A DNA stretch of 64,000 bases, taken from Bryum argenteum (taxonomy: Eukaryota; Streptophyta; Bryopsida; Bryales; Bryaceae). The notes beneath the pieces were generated by a model, which was not told the DNA's origin, did no database searches, and saw only the letters and a program-made list of their open reading frames with translations. Position 1 is the stretch's first letter. Each line of letters starts with the position of its first letter. The translations under genes and the position numbers were made by a program. Shown one piece after another: positions 45,490 through 57,224 of this stretch. The stretch is taken from NCBI GenBank assembly GCA_037043015.1, contig CM073328.1:2777409-2841408 (forward strand). The letters are read 5' to 3'.

Positions 45490-46200
45490 AGAGCATTTCT
45501 TTGAAAAAGAATACTTCTACTCGTTCCCTTTAAAAACTTCTATACCTTGGGCTCATACATGCCATGACCTTCATTTAAACTATATTATAAAGCTTTTGTA
45601 CTTACTTTAGGATTTCTCTACGCTTACCAATGAGAAAAGAAAGCTTCTATGACTTTATCTATACTAAAATCCTAAATGTCATGAAAAATTCATATTTTTT
45701 TCTTGTTTTCGTGATGTATGTTTGAAGTCCCACCAACTTTCTTTGTGAGAGGGCTTAATTACTTTAGTACAAGTTGTGTATCAAGTCATCTATAACATTT
45801 ACGACAAAAGGAACAAAAATGAGTAAGTGACAAATGAGTAAATGACTTGGATTCTTTCGTTGCTATTGCTAGAGGCCTTTTGCTCTTCACCAAGAATGTA
45901 CATTCATTCTATTTTTCTCTTCTACTCAGATATTTGCATTGTTCAACATCCATATTCGTAGAGGTGGATGATGATCATATAGTACTCACACGTTACATAT
46001 GTACACATATACTTCATGTTTGATATTGTACAAGGAAAACATTCTCTGAATTGTCAGATGTCGTTATCTTCCACGACGCCTCATGGGTGACAACCTCTTC
46101 TGACTATTCTAATATTAATAGTAAGCATTCAATCCCCTTATGCAACAATTGAATTTACTCTCGTAGCAAATTGTCATGACGTGAGGTTGAGTGAGAGGAT
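45490..46200 (+). pseudogene. Decayed, internally deleted copy of the neighbouring F-box gene
   Basis: Collinear with parts of the F-box locus at 53320-54580. The 5' flank and start region match 53320-53640 (GAGAAAAGAAA, TGATGTATG, AAGT[T/C]GTGTATCAA, ATGAGTAAGTG for ATGGGTAAGTG). The sequence then jumps to the match of 54230-54290 (GTTGCTATTGCTAGAGGCC, TTGCTCTTCACC), through the intron, to the match of 54465-54580 (TCGTTATCTTCC, ACGCCTCATGGGTG, GCAAATTGTC, GATTGAGTGAG). The F-box-bearing exon is mostly missing and no frame survives. Because the intron and promoter flank are retained, it arose by DNA duplication, not retroposition. Confidence 0.8.
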
Positions 46201-47025
46201 GAAGAACTTAACACAATATGAACAAACTTCAAACTCATTACTAGATGGTATGAAGCCAAAAGCCATTCAACGACAACAACAAAATAATACATTACACACA
46301 AGATTTGAAAAGTAAAACCATTTAAATTTATTCTAAATTGATATTCCAAACACTCAAATCTATCATACAAACACTGCAAGATAAACATTTTACCTTTACA
46401 ACAACAATAAAAATCACATATTTGAATAGTAATAAATATAATAATCACAATCAAACATTAAAACTCGCTACTCTCATGATACATTGAGGGACTCAAATCA
46501 TTACATCTCCTCTATATAATCCTAATTCAAATCAGGAACAATCAACACAAAATTAGGAATTTTTGCACTTGGGGGCACAATTATGCACTTGCAAATGGAT
46601 GGTTCAAAAAATTGCATTTAGAGAAATTATGTGGACCATTTCATCCTTGAATGTGGTATCCTATTTTAATATCAAAATTCTAAATAAATATTGATTTCTC
46701 GTAATTATTGAACCTCATAATTGGATGCGATGTATCTTACTTTTATGTGTACCATTCATTTACCAAATTTTAGACCCCTCAAGTGGTTCAAATGGCCAAG
46801 ATATCCAAAAGTTTATCGCATTTTTGTAACAAAAAAAACATGTAATGTATAAGAAATCCAATACTTCTACAAACTTCTTTAGTTAGTAACCATAATTTAT
46901 GATTACTACTAAACAAAACTTACAATGCTATAAGTAAACCTTCCCTTCCCTAAATATCTATTTCTACCTAATTTCTATACTAATAACAGTCTATATCATT
47001 TTGAAGGCGTTCGTTATCTATGTAT
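46201..47025. other. AT-rich spacer, nothing recognised
   Basis: No gene, RNA or repeat was recognised in this stretch. Confidence 0.5.
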
Positions 47026-47364
47026 TCAACCTGCATTGCAATATAAGCTAGAAGCAGTGTGGTATTGCAAAAGTTGAAATTTTGATGTTTCGCTCCGTTG
47101 AAACACCATATATTGGAATACAAAGACATTGTTGTTCTTCAATTCTTGCATGTTGTGTTTGCACATCAATACGTAGTTCTCTATAAGAAGCTCTACAACT
47201 CTATCGGGCCTACTCAAGTTCCATTCCTCTTCAAAGGTTTGTCTGTCAAAATCTGTTGCAAGACTACGTAGAAGTCTTCTGCCCACTGTATTTGTTCTTG
47301 CTCTTGGAGGTGCTACAATTTGATACCCAACAACCGGCCTTCCAAAACCCAAATTCTCCATGTT
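47026..47364 (-). CDS. Orphan ORF, 112 aa, unknown
   Basis: The ORF begins MENLGFGRPVVGYQIVAPPR and has a rather well-formed soluble-protein composition (SLATDFDRQTFEEEWNLSRP, VVELLIENYVLMCKHNMQEL) in an otherwise very AT-rich area. TTTCTTGTAG, a good splice acceptor, lies about 10 bases upstream of the ATG, so a 5' UTR intron is possible. No domain is recognised. It may be a young or taxonomically restricted gene or an exon of a dead element. Confidence 0.3.
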   Translation of the reverse strand, partial: NMENLGFGRPVVGYQIVAPPRARTNTVGRRLLRSLATDFDRQTFEEEWNLSRPDRVVELLIENYVLMCKHNMQELKNNNVFVFQYMVFQRSETSKFQLLQYHTASSLYCNAG

Positions 47365-47400
47365 TATCAACCTACAAGAAACCCACCAACACAATGTCAT

Positions 47401-48890
47401 TCATAATGTGAAACCTGAAAATCTCAAGTTAAGCATTATATTTAAAACTCTACTATCAAATCATCAAGTTCACTTGATTTTGAACTAGAAATTGATGTGA
47501 TACCTATGAGATCCTATTATCCAAGTTGGACACTTTAGATGACAAGCACAAATCCATTCAGAGACCTGAGACTTTACCATAGCATTCAATGTTGATAGAT
47601 TCACTTAGATTGGACTCCAAATCAAGTCTAGTTTTTTTGCTACAAATTACAAAGTTGAAGAAGATTTTATGAATGTATAGCATGTTATAATATGAAGGTA
47701 GCTCTATTTTGAGAGACTTTAAAACGTAAGGTATGTTTTACTACTGAAAGCCAATTAAATTCCAAATATCCCATTAAGGCGTTATACATGCCACAATATT
47801 CAAAAACAAAACTACTACATTTTTATATTGTATGACATGCACTCTATATGTCTCGCATATGGAGAAATAATCATGTGGTAACTAGTAAGAGATAAAATTA
47901 CATGTTTGCCAAGATCTTTGATTCCGAGCATAAATTATTATTTGAAAAAATATGTGCATGCCCCTTGTACCTCAAACCTTGTATTTAAGTATGAAAATTT
48001 ATAAACAACACTACTAGAAAAGAGTGGGATTTGCAAGGTTTTTTGGAGATTTTGTTCAAGTGAAGCAAAGTCTTAGTACTTGCTCTAGCAATGTTTTCAA
48101 TTTAAATATTTGAAATTATACAACGTTTCTCATCGATACAAAAACCTTTCTTGTTTTTGTAAGAACATTACTAAAGCACGACCTAGGACATTCCTTTACT
48201 TGCGTAGCTTTTGACAAAATAAACTTTAGGGATCTCCTTTTAATTTTTGGTAATGTAAAAATGTGTATTTTGGTTTGATAATACAAATGAGAGTAGATTA
48301 TAATATGAGGTTGTCTCCATGATTTTTATTCACTATAAAATGTCATATTCATGGAAATTCTATTTTATTTCTAAAAAACCAAAAATCGCTGAAGGTGCTA
48401 TTAATATTGTGCTACCGGCACTCCCAAAAAAATTCAAGTCAATCTTATCAAATTTGAGTAAGTAAGAGCCATACAGACTTGGGAATCTCACAACACATAA
48501 GTAAACTAAAATTTGAAATAAATGGTCGCTTTGAGTATTTTATAAATACTACATGCATGTTATTTATCCATACCATATTACATGGAGATGCAACTTCCCA
48601 AACCAAAAACTAGAGCAAACCATAAAAAGTAAAATAAGAAAAAGAAAAATAATAGAAAACAACAAAATCTAGAAAAAAAGAAAAGAAAGGAAATAAGATC
48701 ATGTACCAAACAAAAATGCAAAAAAAAAAAAAAAATTCAAAAAGTAATAAGCAGCAAAATTTCAAAATAAACTCTTACAGACTTCTTTCGTTCATTTAAG
48801 ATTTAAAAAGAAATAACAAAAAAACTAAAAATAAAAAATAAATATAAATATAAAAAAGTAAAAAAGTAAAAATAAAAAAATAAATAAAAA
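47401..48890. other. AT-rich spacer, nothing recognised
   Basis: Very AT-rich, ending in long A-rich tracts (48600-48895). No gene or clear repeat was recognised. Confidence 0.5.
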
Positions 48891-49211
48891 ACTCTGGTGC
48901 CGCCGGACAGCCCCCCTTGGCCGCCCGGCGGTACCACAGACCTCCGCGCGTGCGGAGGGGTGGGCGGGCTGGCGGCCCCCAACGACAGTCCCCCAGCCGG
49001 GGTGGCTGGTCGCGGCAGGCTGGCCCCTTGGCCGTCTCCAGGCTCGCCGCAGCAGGCTGACCGCCTAGCTGGCCGCGGGAGGCAGGTCACCTGGCAGCCC
49101 AGGTTGACTGGCGCGTGCTGGCTGACCCCGGAGCTCCTATGCGGGGTTGGTCGCGGCCCTCCCTCCGAAGTCACCAGCCGACAAGGCGGCGCCGCGGGGA
49201 GGGTATAAGTA
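48891..49211 (+). promoter_or_regulatory. GC-rich island ending in a TATA motif
   Basis: About 310 bp of very GC-rich, CpG-rich sequence sits between A-rich tracts on the left and T-rich DNA on the right. It contains a perfect small hairpin (CCTCCGC GCGT GCGGAGG, about 48940-48958) and ends with GGGTATAAGTACCCC; TATAAGTA is at 49204-49211. This looks like a promoter directed rightward, possibly of a transposable element. ORFs through the island on both strands are composition artefacts. Confidence 0.45.
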
Positions 49212-49324
49212 CCCCTCCCCTTATTTCATTCTCATTACTTGCAAATTTCAAATACTTTGAAGGTGGAGTTTATTTAGAATAACAAGAAATGATGACCACT
49301 TAAGCCTTTTATACCAAATGAAAT

Positions 49325-49800
49325 AGGGTTTCATTGTTAAGAAACTCAATTTTACATGATTTCACAACTTTTTGTAAACTTTCTTTTGCAACTAGGGTTT
49401 CATTGCAAATTAATGTTTTTGTAGCTTTAGGGTTTTGTATACTAGTTTATTTATTTTGTTGTTTCGTGGTTTTTTGTGTTTATAAGAAAATTCATGGGAT
49501 ATTAGGGTTTCATTGCAAACTTATTTTGTAGCTATAAGGATTAATATAGTTTGAAATGTTTTGTTGTTCTATATTGTTATTTGGTTTTATAGGTTTTAGT
49601 AGTTTATTTTGGGATTTTAGGATTTCATTGGAATGCATTTATGTAGTAATAGGATTTTGTGTCGTTTGTAGTTTTCGGACCTTTTGCAATTTTTATAGTT
49701 TTTCTTTTACGATTTTAGAATTTTATATTGCAACAATATTGTCAAGTTCTAGTTTTTTTGTTTATTTGTGGGTTTTTGTGGTTTTGGTATTAATTGTTGT
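49325..49800. repeat. Degenerate T-rich tandem repeat, period about 100-115 bp
   Basis: Units beginning TTAGGGTTTCATTGCAAA and containing a TTTTGTAGCTTTAGGGTTTTGT-like stretch start near 49325, 49393, 49502, 49617 and 49712, with increasing divergence to the right. The block lies downstream of the TATA motif at 49204 and upstream of the orphan ORF at 50286. Confidence 0.6.
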
Positions 49801-50285
49801 ATTTTGAGCTTTAAATTTTTAATAAAGTATAGCATTATGTAACTCATGAGTTTCATTACGATATCATTTTTAAAATTTATTTATGATGGTTTGTACTCTT
49901 AAGTTTTCTTGTAATTTCTGGTTTTCTGTGGATATAGATTTTTTCTGGGTTTTTTGTATTTATAATATCTCATTTTCCAAAAATTGACAATTTTTTTTCT
50001 ATTAATTCGAAAGTTATATGTGTTTGTAGAAACATCATTTTTACAATATTGTTGAATTCTATCTCACGAACTTTTATTTTAAAAACTTTACTTTTGGAAA
50101 AAACCAATGTAAAAATATAAACTTTTATTTTTTTCATTTTATTTAGTTTTTAAATAATAAATATTTATAAATACATCACATTGATAAATGTAACATTATC
50201 ACTTGATAACTTATTACTTAAGAGCTTTATTTCTTATACCTAAACTAATTATTGTTTATTTATTAGATATATCTGCACAATAAAC

Positions 50286-50782
50286 ATGGCACCTCAAAGC
50301 CAATGGAGTGAGCACGGGTGGATGATATTGGAACACATGTGGCATTTTTGGATCATTTGTTGGTCATAGTCCAATTCAGAGAGCACTTCAAGAACCAGTT
50401 ATATGAGGTTTTTCCGTCAGTAGAAACAACGTCTTCACAGACAACTTTTGAATGGGCAAACACCGAGCACACAACGATCCCAGTGGATGAGGCTTTCTAC
50501 TTCAATCAAGAGGGGGTGAGATTTCGCTACGTAGGTGAAGAGGGCAACCATACTTTTGTGGAGGCATCGTCTGTTTTGGAAGAAAATTCAAGGTTGGAGC
50601 GAGTGCCATCTAGAGTGATAGATGCTATGGTGGTGGAAGGGGCAATGGATTATGCGGACTCCTCGATTGCATGGAAGATGCGGCCACGTGAAGGGCGAAG
50701 AGTTACATTTACCACTGAAGAAGAGCAACCGCAATCAGAAAGTGTCGAGTTAATAGCGGAAACTCTTCTAGACATGGAGTGA
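50286..50782 (+). pseudogene. Orphan protein-coding relic with an early frameshift
   Basis: An ATG at 50286 opens MAPQSQWSEHG and then continues out of frame to an early stop. A neighbouring frame is open from 50312 to TGA at 50780-50782, about 156 codons, with balanced composition (DHLLVIVQFREHFKNQLYEV, GVRFRYVGEEGNHTFVEASS). Joining them needs a frame change around 50315. The protein is not recognised. The GC content is higher than its surroundings, supporting former coding. It could be the sole ORF of a transposable element driven by the upstream TATA region. Confidence 0.35.
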
Positions 50783-53626
50783 TATGTTTTTTATACAATA
50801 CGTATTGTGAAGGGTGCAATGCTCATTTGGACGGTGTCAGATGTATATTTGATTTGTGACAAGAAAGCATGTTATATGTTTTACTTGGAGTAAAGTAATC
50901 AAAACTTTCTTTCATTATGAATGTATTTGAGAATTAGTTGCAATAAATGCATGTTCTCATATGGACTATTCATTACTAAAATGTTGATAAAATATCATGA
51001 GTGTTTAAAAAATTCTTGTATAGAAGTTTTGCTTGTTGCAATGACATTAATTAAGTGTACATTGTCATGAAGAAAATAGGGTATGTACATTGATAGTGAT
51101 TTGGTATACCAATTTGAAAAAATTAGGGATTTTAGTCAAAACGGATTGCAAATGTACATTGCACTTCTTGGGTGCAAGATTAACGAATTCGGTGTTAATC
51201 TTGGGTGACTTTGTTTACCTACGGCTCGGCCTTTAATCAAGAGCTTGTGTACTTTTCTATTCATGCACTCACTTTGCTTTGATAATTCCCAACCATACAA
51301 TATGGTTCTAGAATGTTGATTCTACTTATGATGATATTGGAGAATTTTTATTTTCATTGAAAAGGCTCATTCAGTGTAATTTTATACGTTGGGTGATTAA
51401 AGACCTTTCAAGCACTTGTGAAATAAAGGTCACATTTGTTAAATCGACACAATATAAGGTTCTTGGACTTATAATGCTACATATCACTTTGTTGTGCTTT
51501 TTATTTGCTTATTTAGTGCTTTCAACAATATCAAACTAAAATGAGATTTGCAAATATCTTATTACATAATATATGCAAAACAAAGTCCTGAACATCCATA
51601 CCATCCACATGTGCACAAACTTTAATAAGAAATTGAGAATGTGTGAAAAAGATTCAGATGAATATGAGATTGAAGAGCATTGTCAATGAACTAGCCGAAT
51701 GAGACTCTCTAACTTTTCAAATGGTCTTTGTTAGATTTTTCTCCTATATTTTGTCTTGTGCCCAAATCGATTACACTATAAAGATTTCCCTTGGCATTGC
51801 TAAGATTTTTTCCAAGGAAATATCAATTTCCATCATGATTCAATTTCTTCTCTTTTTTGAAATCATAGAAAGATTATAGAAAAAGTTCATCAAGAGTAAC
51901 TTAAGAATATAAAAAACTCAATAGAAGTTACTACACATCTGAATTATTAAGAAGGTACTTTGGATGTATGGTGGTTGAGTAGGGGTTGGGCATGTGTTCA
52001 CAACTTGGAGCATGAATAAACATGAAGGGTTGCTTGTATCTCATGGGAGGGTTGCTTAAAATTTTGCCCTTTTAAATTGAAGGTTCACTTCAAAAAATGC
52101 CCTTCACAAAAGCATTGAATATTACTCTAAAAGTGCACATCAAACAATTTGATATTTTAATATTTGTACGTTAATTTGAGCAGATGAAAGGAAGAACTTT
52201 TTATTTTATTCACAAAATATGTGCAATTGAATGTGAATTTCATTGTTGAGGTGAGGCATACGGATTCTTTTCAAGATAAAGAGTAGGGCTCACAAGCGCT
52301 GAGAGAAAAATTATAGAAAATCATAACCAAATGGCATCCACTCTTGTCATAGAGAGATAAAATTTATTGCAAAGAGAGAAGCGGAAGCCTTTATTGGAGA
52401 ATATATATATTCTTTGTGGTTTCTTAAACAAATGAACGGGATTCCAACTACTACACATGACTCCTTTTGAAAAAAAGACCATATTTTGGAATAATGAATA
52501 CAACATGGTTGTTGTATACACCCACAACTATGATGCCAACTTCATGTCACCATCATCGGTTTTGCATGAGGCGGATTATTTGAAGATATGCAAGTCTTTC
52601 AACGTCTTTCTCAAGAAGTTAAGAATCAAATATTTAGCATAGCACAATTGATTGATATTAGAGACCTGTTGATTGTATTTTACCTTTCATTTTGAAGAGT
52701 TCAAAGAAAATTACCCCTTCCTTTTAAAATAATTGCAAAATATTTTGAAGTGAAAGTGAAGGGTTGGACACTTCTAAGAAATATAGCCCTTCAAGTTTAT
52801 TTCCTAGCTTGGAGAGAAGAGCCCTACAATTAGTAGCCAAGAGGACGTGTTTGGCAGGTCAACCACCCGTTTTTTATTCAGTTCATTATAAATGCTTTAT
52901 TATTTGGCAAGGGCTACGTTGATGATTGAGAAGACACTTCTCAAGGTTGCCTTCCCGGAGTTCGATGAACATAGCTTTTTACTTCATCTTGCTTCAATTT
53001 GTAGCTTGCCTCATAAACCCTATTTTCTCAATCCTCGTTGACGCACTTCATTTTGGTAGCGGCAATTCCGACATCGGTGAGTTCCTTAGATCTCTTGTCG
53101 CACATTTTATGTTGCATAACAATTTCTAATGTAAGCAATTCCTAGGGCACATGTTTGTATTGTATCAATGAGACTGTCTTATGTAATGTGAAATGGTCAT
53201 GCCAATGGATATGAGTCGATGTTAAGTCGTAGAGTGGATTGCTAGAATCGATGTAGAAATGGCCAAACTAGATCCTACTTCGGAGTTCGGAAGGTCTTGA
53301 GTTTTTACAAAAGAACACTCTGTTTGCTTTTGAAATCATAATACCTTGTGTTGATGATGCTTTAAATTTTCTATATCACGTTATAGGGTTTTCGTACTCA
53401 CACTAAGTTTTCTTTACATTTTCTGATGAGAAAAGAAAACTCTCATGGCTTCATATCTATACTTAAACCCTAAGTTTCCTTAAAAACTCATTATTTTCTT
53501 TGTTTTGGTGATGTATGGGTTCATTCAAACTCTCACATGTCATCTTTTTTGGTGACAGGGCTAAATCACATTGATACAAGTCGTGTATCAATTCGCCTTG
53601 AGCTTTTACAACTAAAAGAAGAAAAG
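50783..53626. other. AT-rich spacer with a duplicated repeat and a nested insertion
   Basis: No gene is seen. Bases about 51789-52010 plus 52808-52860 match 56049-56320, placing related direct repeats on both sides of the F-box gene. The segment 52011-52807 interrupts the left copy. From about 53230 the sequence is the 5' flank of the F-box gene. Confidence 0.5.
52011..52807. mobile_element. Probable non-autonomous insertion, about 797 bp
   Basis: The related sequence at 56049-56320 runs uninterrupted through the point where this segment sits. The segment is flanked by CTTGGAG at 52004-52010 and 52808-52814, a probable 7-bp target duplication. Its ends are imperfectly inverted (AATAAACATGAAGGGTTG on the left, and AATAAACTTGAAGGGC on the reverse strand of the right end). 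No coding capacity is recognised. The superfamily is uncertain. Confidence 0.5.
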
Positions 53627-55576
53627 ATGGGTAAGTGGCTCTAGCGATCGCTTTTTGTTATGCTTGCTCTCTGTAAATGTGTTTCAAGACATGTATCCTA
53701 CTCCGCACTAGTAGAGCTAGAAATGTTTACCGCCTTGTATGGAAAGATTGATTCAGTACTAGTATCATTTTCATTTATATATATCATTTTCATTTCCGTT
53801 TATGGCTGATCTGCAGATATTTCGGCCAGTGACCAGAGCCAAGAGCTTCCTGATATTTCGCTTCCATTTATCCACTATGTTAGTGGCACCTTCACAGCTA
53901 GAGATCTAGTGCGACTGAGAGGTGTCAACAAAGCTTGGAAACATGCAGTGTCCGAGAACAGCATGGTTGCCATGGTCAGTAGGTGGGAAGGTCGCATCGA
54001 AGATTGGTACTTACCCTTGCGATTCGAGCTCGACATTTTCCAAGCATCTGACGGAGGGCGGTCGTGGTTGCGCTGGGACGCATGGATTTGGTCCGGCTTT
54101 CATCACACATCTGGGGAGCTTCTTCACTTGCCGTCTCTTCCAACATTACTTTCCAGTACCACGGGCTTGATTGAAGATCGCCCTCAAATGATGGAGAGCA
54201 GTGCCTCGTTTAGTGTCCCCTGTTTCGACACTAAACTTGATTGTCTCGTTGCTAGTGCTGGTGGCCTCTTGCTCTTCACCGAAAAGGTACATGCATCCTA
54301 TTAAATTCCTCTTCCACTCAGAATCGTTTAACAACCATCCTCGTGGGAGCAATTTGTAATGCAGGCTATGCATCATTTACGGTATCCACATGCACATGCT
54401 TGCAATTGTAAAAGTAAACTTCAAAACTCTGATGGTGTAAGTGTATATGTGCATGTTGCGCAGAGATCGTTATCTTCCGTGACGCCTCATGGGTGGAGAC
54501 CTCTCCTGGTATTCAATCCGCTAACACGACGATCGAGAATACTCCCGGCAGCAAATTGTCTCGACGTGGGATTGAGTGAGTGGGTCTATGACAACGTCCA
54601 CGAGCACATGGTGGTGGACGAGAGAGCTCAATCATACCAAGTCATCCTTACCTCCAAGGCATTCGTCTGCCTCTACAAATCTACGTCCGGAAGCTGGCAA
54701 TGTCGAGCCTTTCCTGAGGCCATTCCATTCGGACCTCAAGTCCGCCCTCACGCTCCAATCTTCGTTGGAGGTGATACTCCTTACAGTTACGAAGCGGCAA
54801 CACGTTTGGTGTTGGAAGAGTTCAGTGATGTTCCGAGTTCTCTTGTGGGCGGAAAGGTTTACTATGCGGAGCTCGAATTTGACGGAAGCAGCATGCCAAT
54901 GTTCTTTCCACGACCGTCAGATATTCACACCCGGGGTCTTATGCGGATATTTGAAGTCGACCAGGAGGCCGGGACCTGGAAACCGGCGGTTCGGTATGCT
55001 CTTCGGCATCACATTCCTGAAGAGTTTGCAGAGGGCCGAGTTTTGGAATGTGGCTTCCGGATGAAGATGGTGGAATGCATGGGTGGCATGTATGTCATCT
55101 TTCCTGTGGAACTCGACTTGGACGAAGCTGCGCCAAACACTGATTCCATTGGCGTGAGCGCTCGATTTCTGCCACAGACTTATGCTGCGCATGGATACAT
55201 GCCGGTCGAGTTCTATGTCTTACAGCTGCGTGGTACAGGATTGAGTTTCGGGCGAATGCTAACAAGAGCTCCAGGCACTGTGAGTGCCGTAGAGGTGAGC
55301 AGGAGACAAGACGAGGCGTTTGATGCACTCAGGTACTGCTTGAGTCCAATTCGCAAGTGTAAGCGGCCTTCAGAGAATAGTGTGGGAGGTAAGAATTGGT
55401 ACAGCTGCAGTGCAAGGGGAGAAGTGATATGGATGGTGTGGTTGGATTATCTGGTGGAGTACAATGTGGTGACTGGTAAGTCGACAACGACGATTCTTCC
55501 GGACAACACGTTTGGACCGAAGTATCTGGATCTAAAAGCTCTGGATTACACGCCGAGCTTTCTCATGGAGCCGTAA
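53627..55576 (+). CDS. F-box protein (3 exons)
   Basis: Exons 53627-53630, 53817-54286 and 54365-55576 join in frame to 561 aa. The first coding exon contributes only ATG plus one base (ATGG|GTAAGT). Residues about 12-55 form an F-box (ELPDISLPFIHYVSGTFTAR then LVRLRGVNKAWKHAV), which would bind SKP1 in an SCF ubiquitin ligase. The remainder resembles the long F-box-associated, kelch-like region of plant F-box proteins (LVASAGGLLLFTE, RPLLVFNPLTRRSRILPAA, MRIFEVDQEAGTW, EVIWMVWLDYLVEYNVVTGK), giving substrate binding. The target is unknown. The gene is GC-richer than its surroundings, unlike its decayed copy at 45490-46200. Start: the ATG before the donor is the only one that keeps frame into the F-box exon. 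Confidence 0.85.
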
Positions 55577-57224
55577 GAAGGTCACCGAAGGAAGTTGGTG
55601 ATTGGGGGAGTTTGATTTCGTAAGCATACGAGTGAGTTTGAGTGGATGATGTAGATGATGCGATGGTTGGAATCTGTCAGCAACATTTAGTGTGCGAGGG
55701 TTGTTGAAGAGTAGCATCTTACAGTATTTGACTTTAACATCCATTTTCATTCTCATCAAATATATATATTTGTCATTGTTGTACATAGTAAGTGTGAAGT
55801 GTGTTCTCGTGTGTTTTTCTTTGAGTGTGTGATCATTAGGTTGAAGATGATAATTAGTCAACAGTTATGTTTGAAATGTTGTGTGTTATAAATTGTTATC
55901 TTGGTGTTATTGGATGGTTCTTGTTTTGTCTTCTAGTTATAATAGCTTCTCAAAAGTTTGTTAACATTGTATTGGACTCTTAAATATCATGATACTATCT
56001 TAGAACTTAGATGTTTGTTAAATTTACAATTTTGTACGTACATCTACACTTGGCATTGCTAAGATTGTCTCAAGAAAATATCAATTTCTTCCAAAATAGT
56101 TTTTAAATTTCTTTTCTTTGAAATTATAAAATTGGGATCATGATAAAAGTTTATGAAGAGTAACTTGAGAATGTAAAAAACTTAATGGAAGTTATTATAC
56201 ATTTGAATGATTAATAAGGTGATTTGGATATATGGAGGTTGAGTAGTGGTTGGGCATGTGTTCAAAGCTTAGAGAGAAGGGCACGTGTTTGGTAGGCAGT
56301 TTTGAATTGAATATCCGAGTCCATTGAGGTGGGGCCAAAGCATGCTAGGGTGGAACACTTAGTACATCACCCTGTCTTTCTGCAGGGTGTAGCCAACTTC
56401 AAGGGCCTGTTTAGCATAGATCCCACTCCTAAAGTACTAATTTTATAATGGTCGATGATAGCAAAACTTGTGAAGTTTATTAATTTAATTGGCTCCACCT
56501 CAAAAAATGTAGGGAGCATCTCCAAATTTGTACTTTTCCACCTTTTCTAGGGTACAAACCTCTCAGAGAAATTAACACAAAAGTACAAAGTTTATGATTT
56601 ATAAGATAGAGTAGTACAAATTCACCCATCAATTATGGAAATATATGTATAAAGCCATCATATGCACACTTGGAATGTTGGTAGAGATCTACCGCTTATA
56701 GTGAAATTTACGGTCAAAGTGCCCAAATTCATTTTGAATGGCATTCACTCAAAAAGTATCCAATTTTTGTTTTTTTTTTCTACTCCCCCTCTACAGAGTG
56801 TATTGCATGTGTGTAAACGGTGGATTTCATCGAAATGAATGTGATTGTATAATTTGTAGACACCTCTCATCTTCTACACTGGTACAAAATTTGTACCAAA
56901 GGTACCAGTTCGGGAAAGAGAAGTGGCGCTTCCTGCAGTTAATGCGACTGACAAGGCATTGTCGACGTCGGTTAGAGTTAGTTAATTTCCTTCGGATTCT
57001 GTCACGTTCATGACAGTCGGCGGCGCATCCTCTTCTGTTGTCTTGTCAGAGAACGTTCGACGAAGGCGATCTGAGTTTTGGAGGGAGAATTTTCGGGCCT
57101 CTCTGTGGCACTGTTCTGTTTTGCGCGATCGTGTTTTGCTTGTGATGTGAGGAATTGTTTTGCGTTATTTGCGGGAGTTCCGTTTTGTCGTGAATCTTGA
57201 GGAAGGTCCAGAAGATCACCTGTT
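55577..57224. other. Spacer with repeat copy (56049-56320) and a hairpin near 56877-56909
   Basis: The left part holds the F-box 3' UTR. Bases 56049-56320 are the uninterrupted relative of 51789-52860. The strings ACTGGTACAAA and TTTGTACCA, followed by GGTACCAGT, form a short palindrome just upstream of the transposase-like gene. No gene is recognised here. Confidence 0.45.

Noticed and set aside
48803..49208. ORFs over 100 aa on both strands in the GC-rich island
   Set aside because: Open frames follow from the scarcity of AT-rich stop codons in such GC-rich DNA; neither has a recognisable domain or a plausible codon pattern.
49212..50285. Retrotransposon LTR interpretation of the GC island and leader
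   Set aside because: No TG...CA ends, primer-binding site, polypurine tract or gag-pol motifs could be found.
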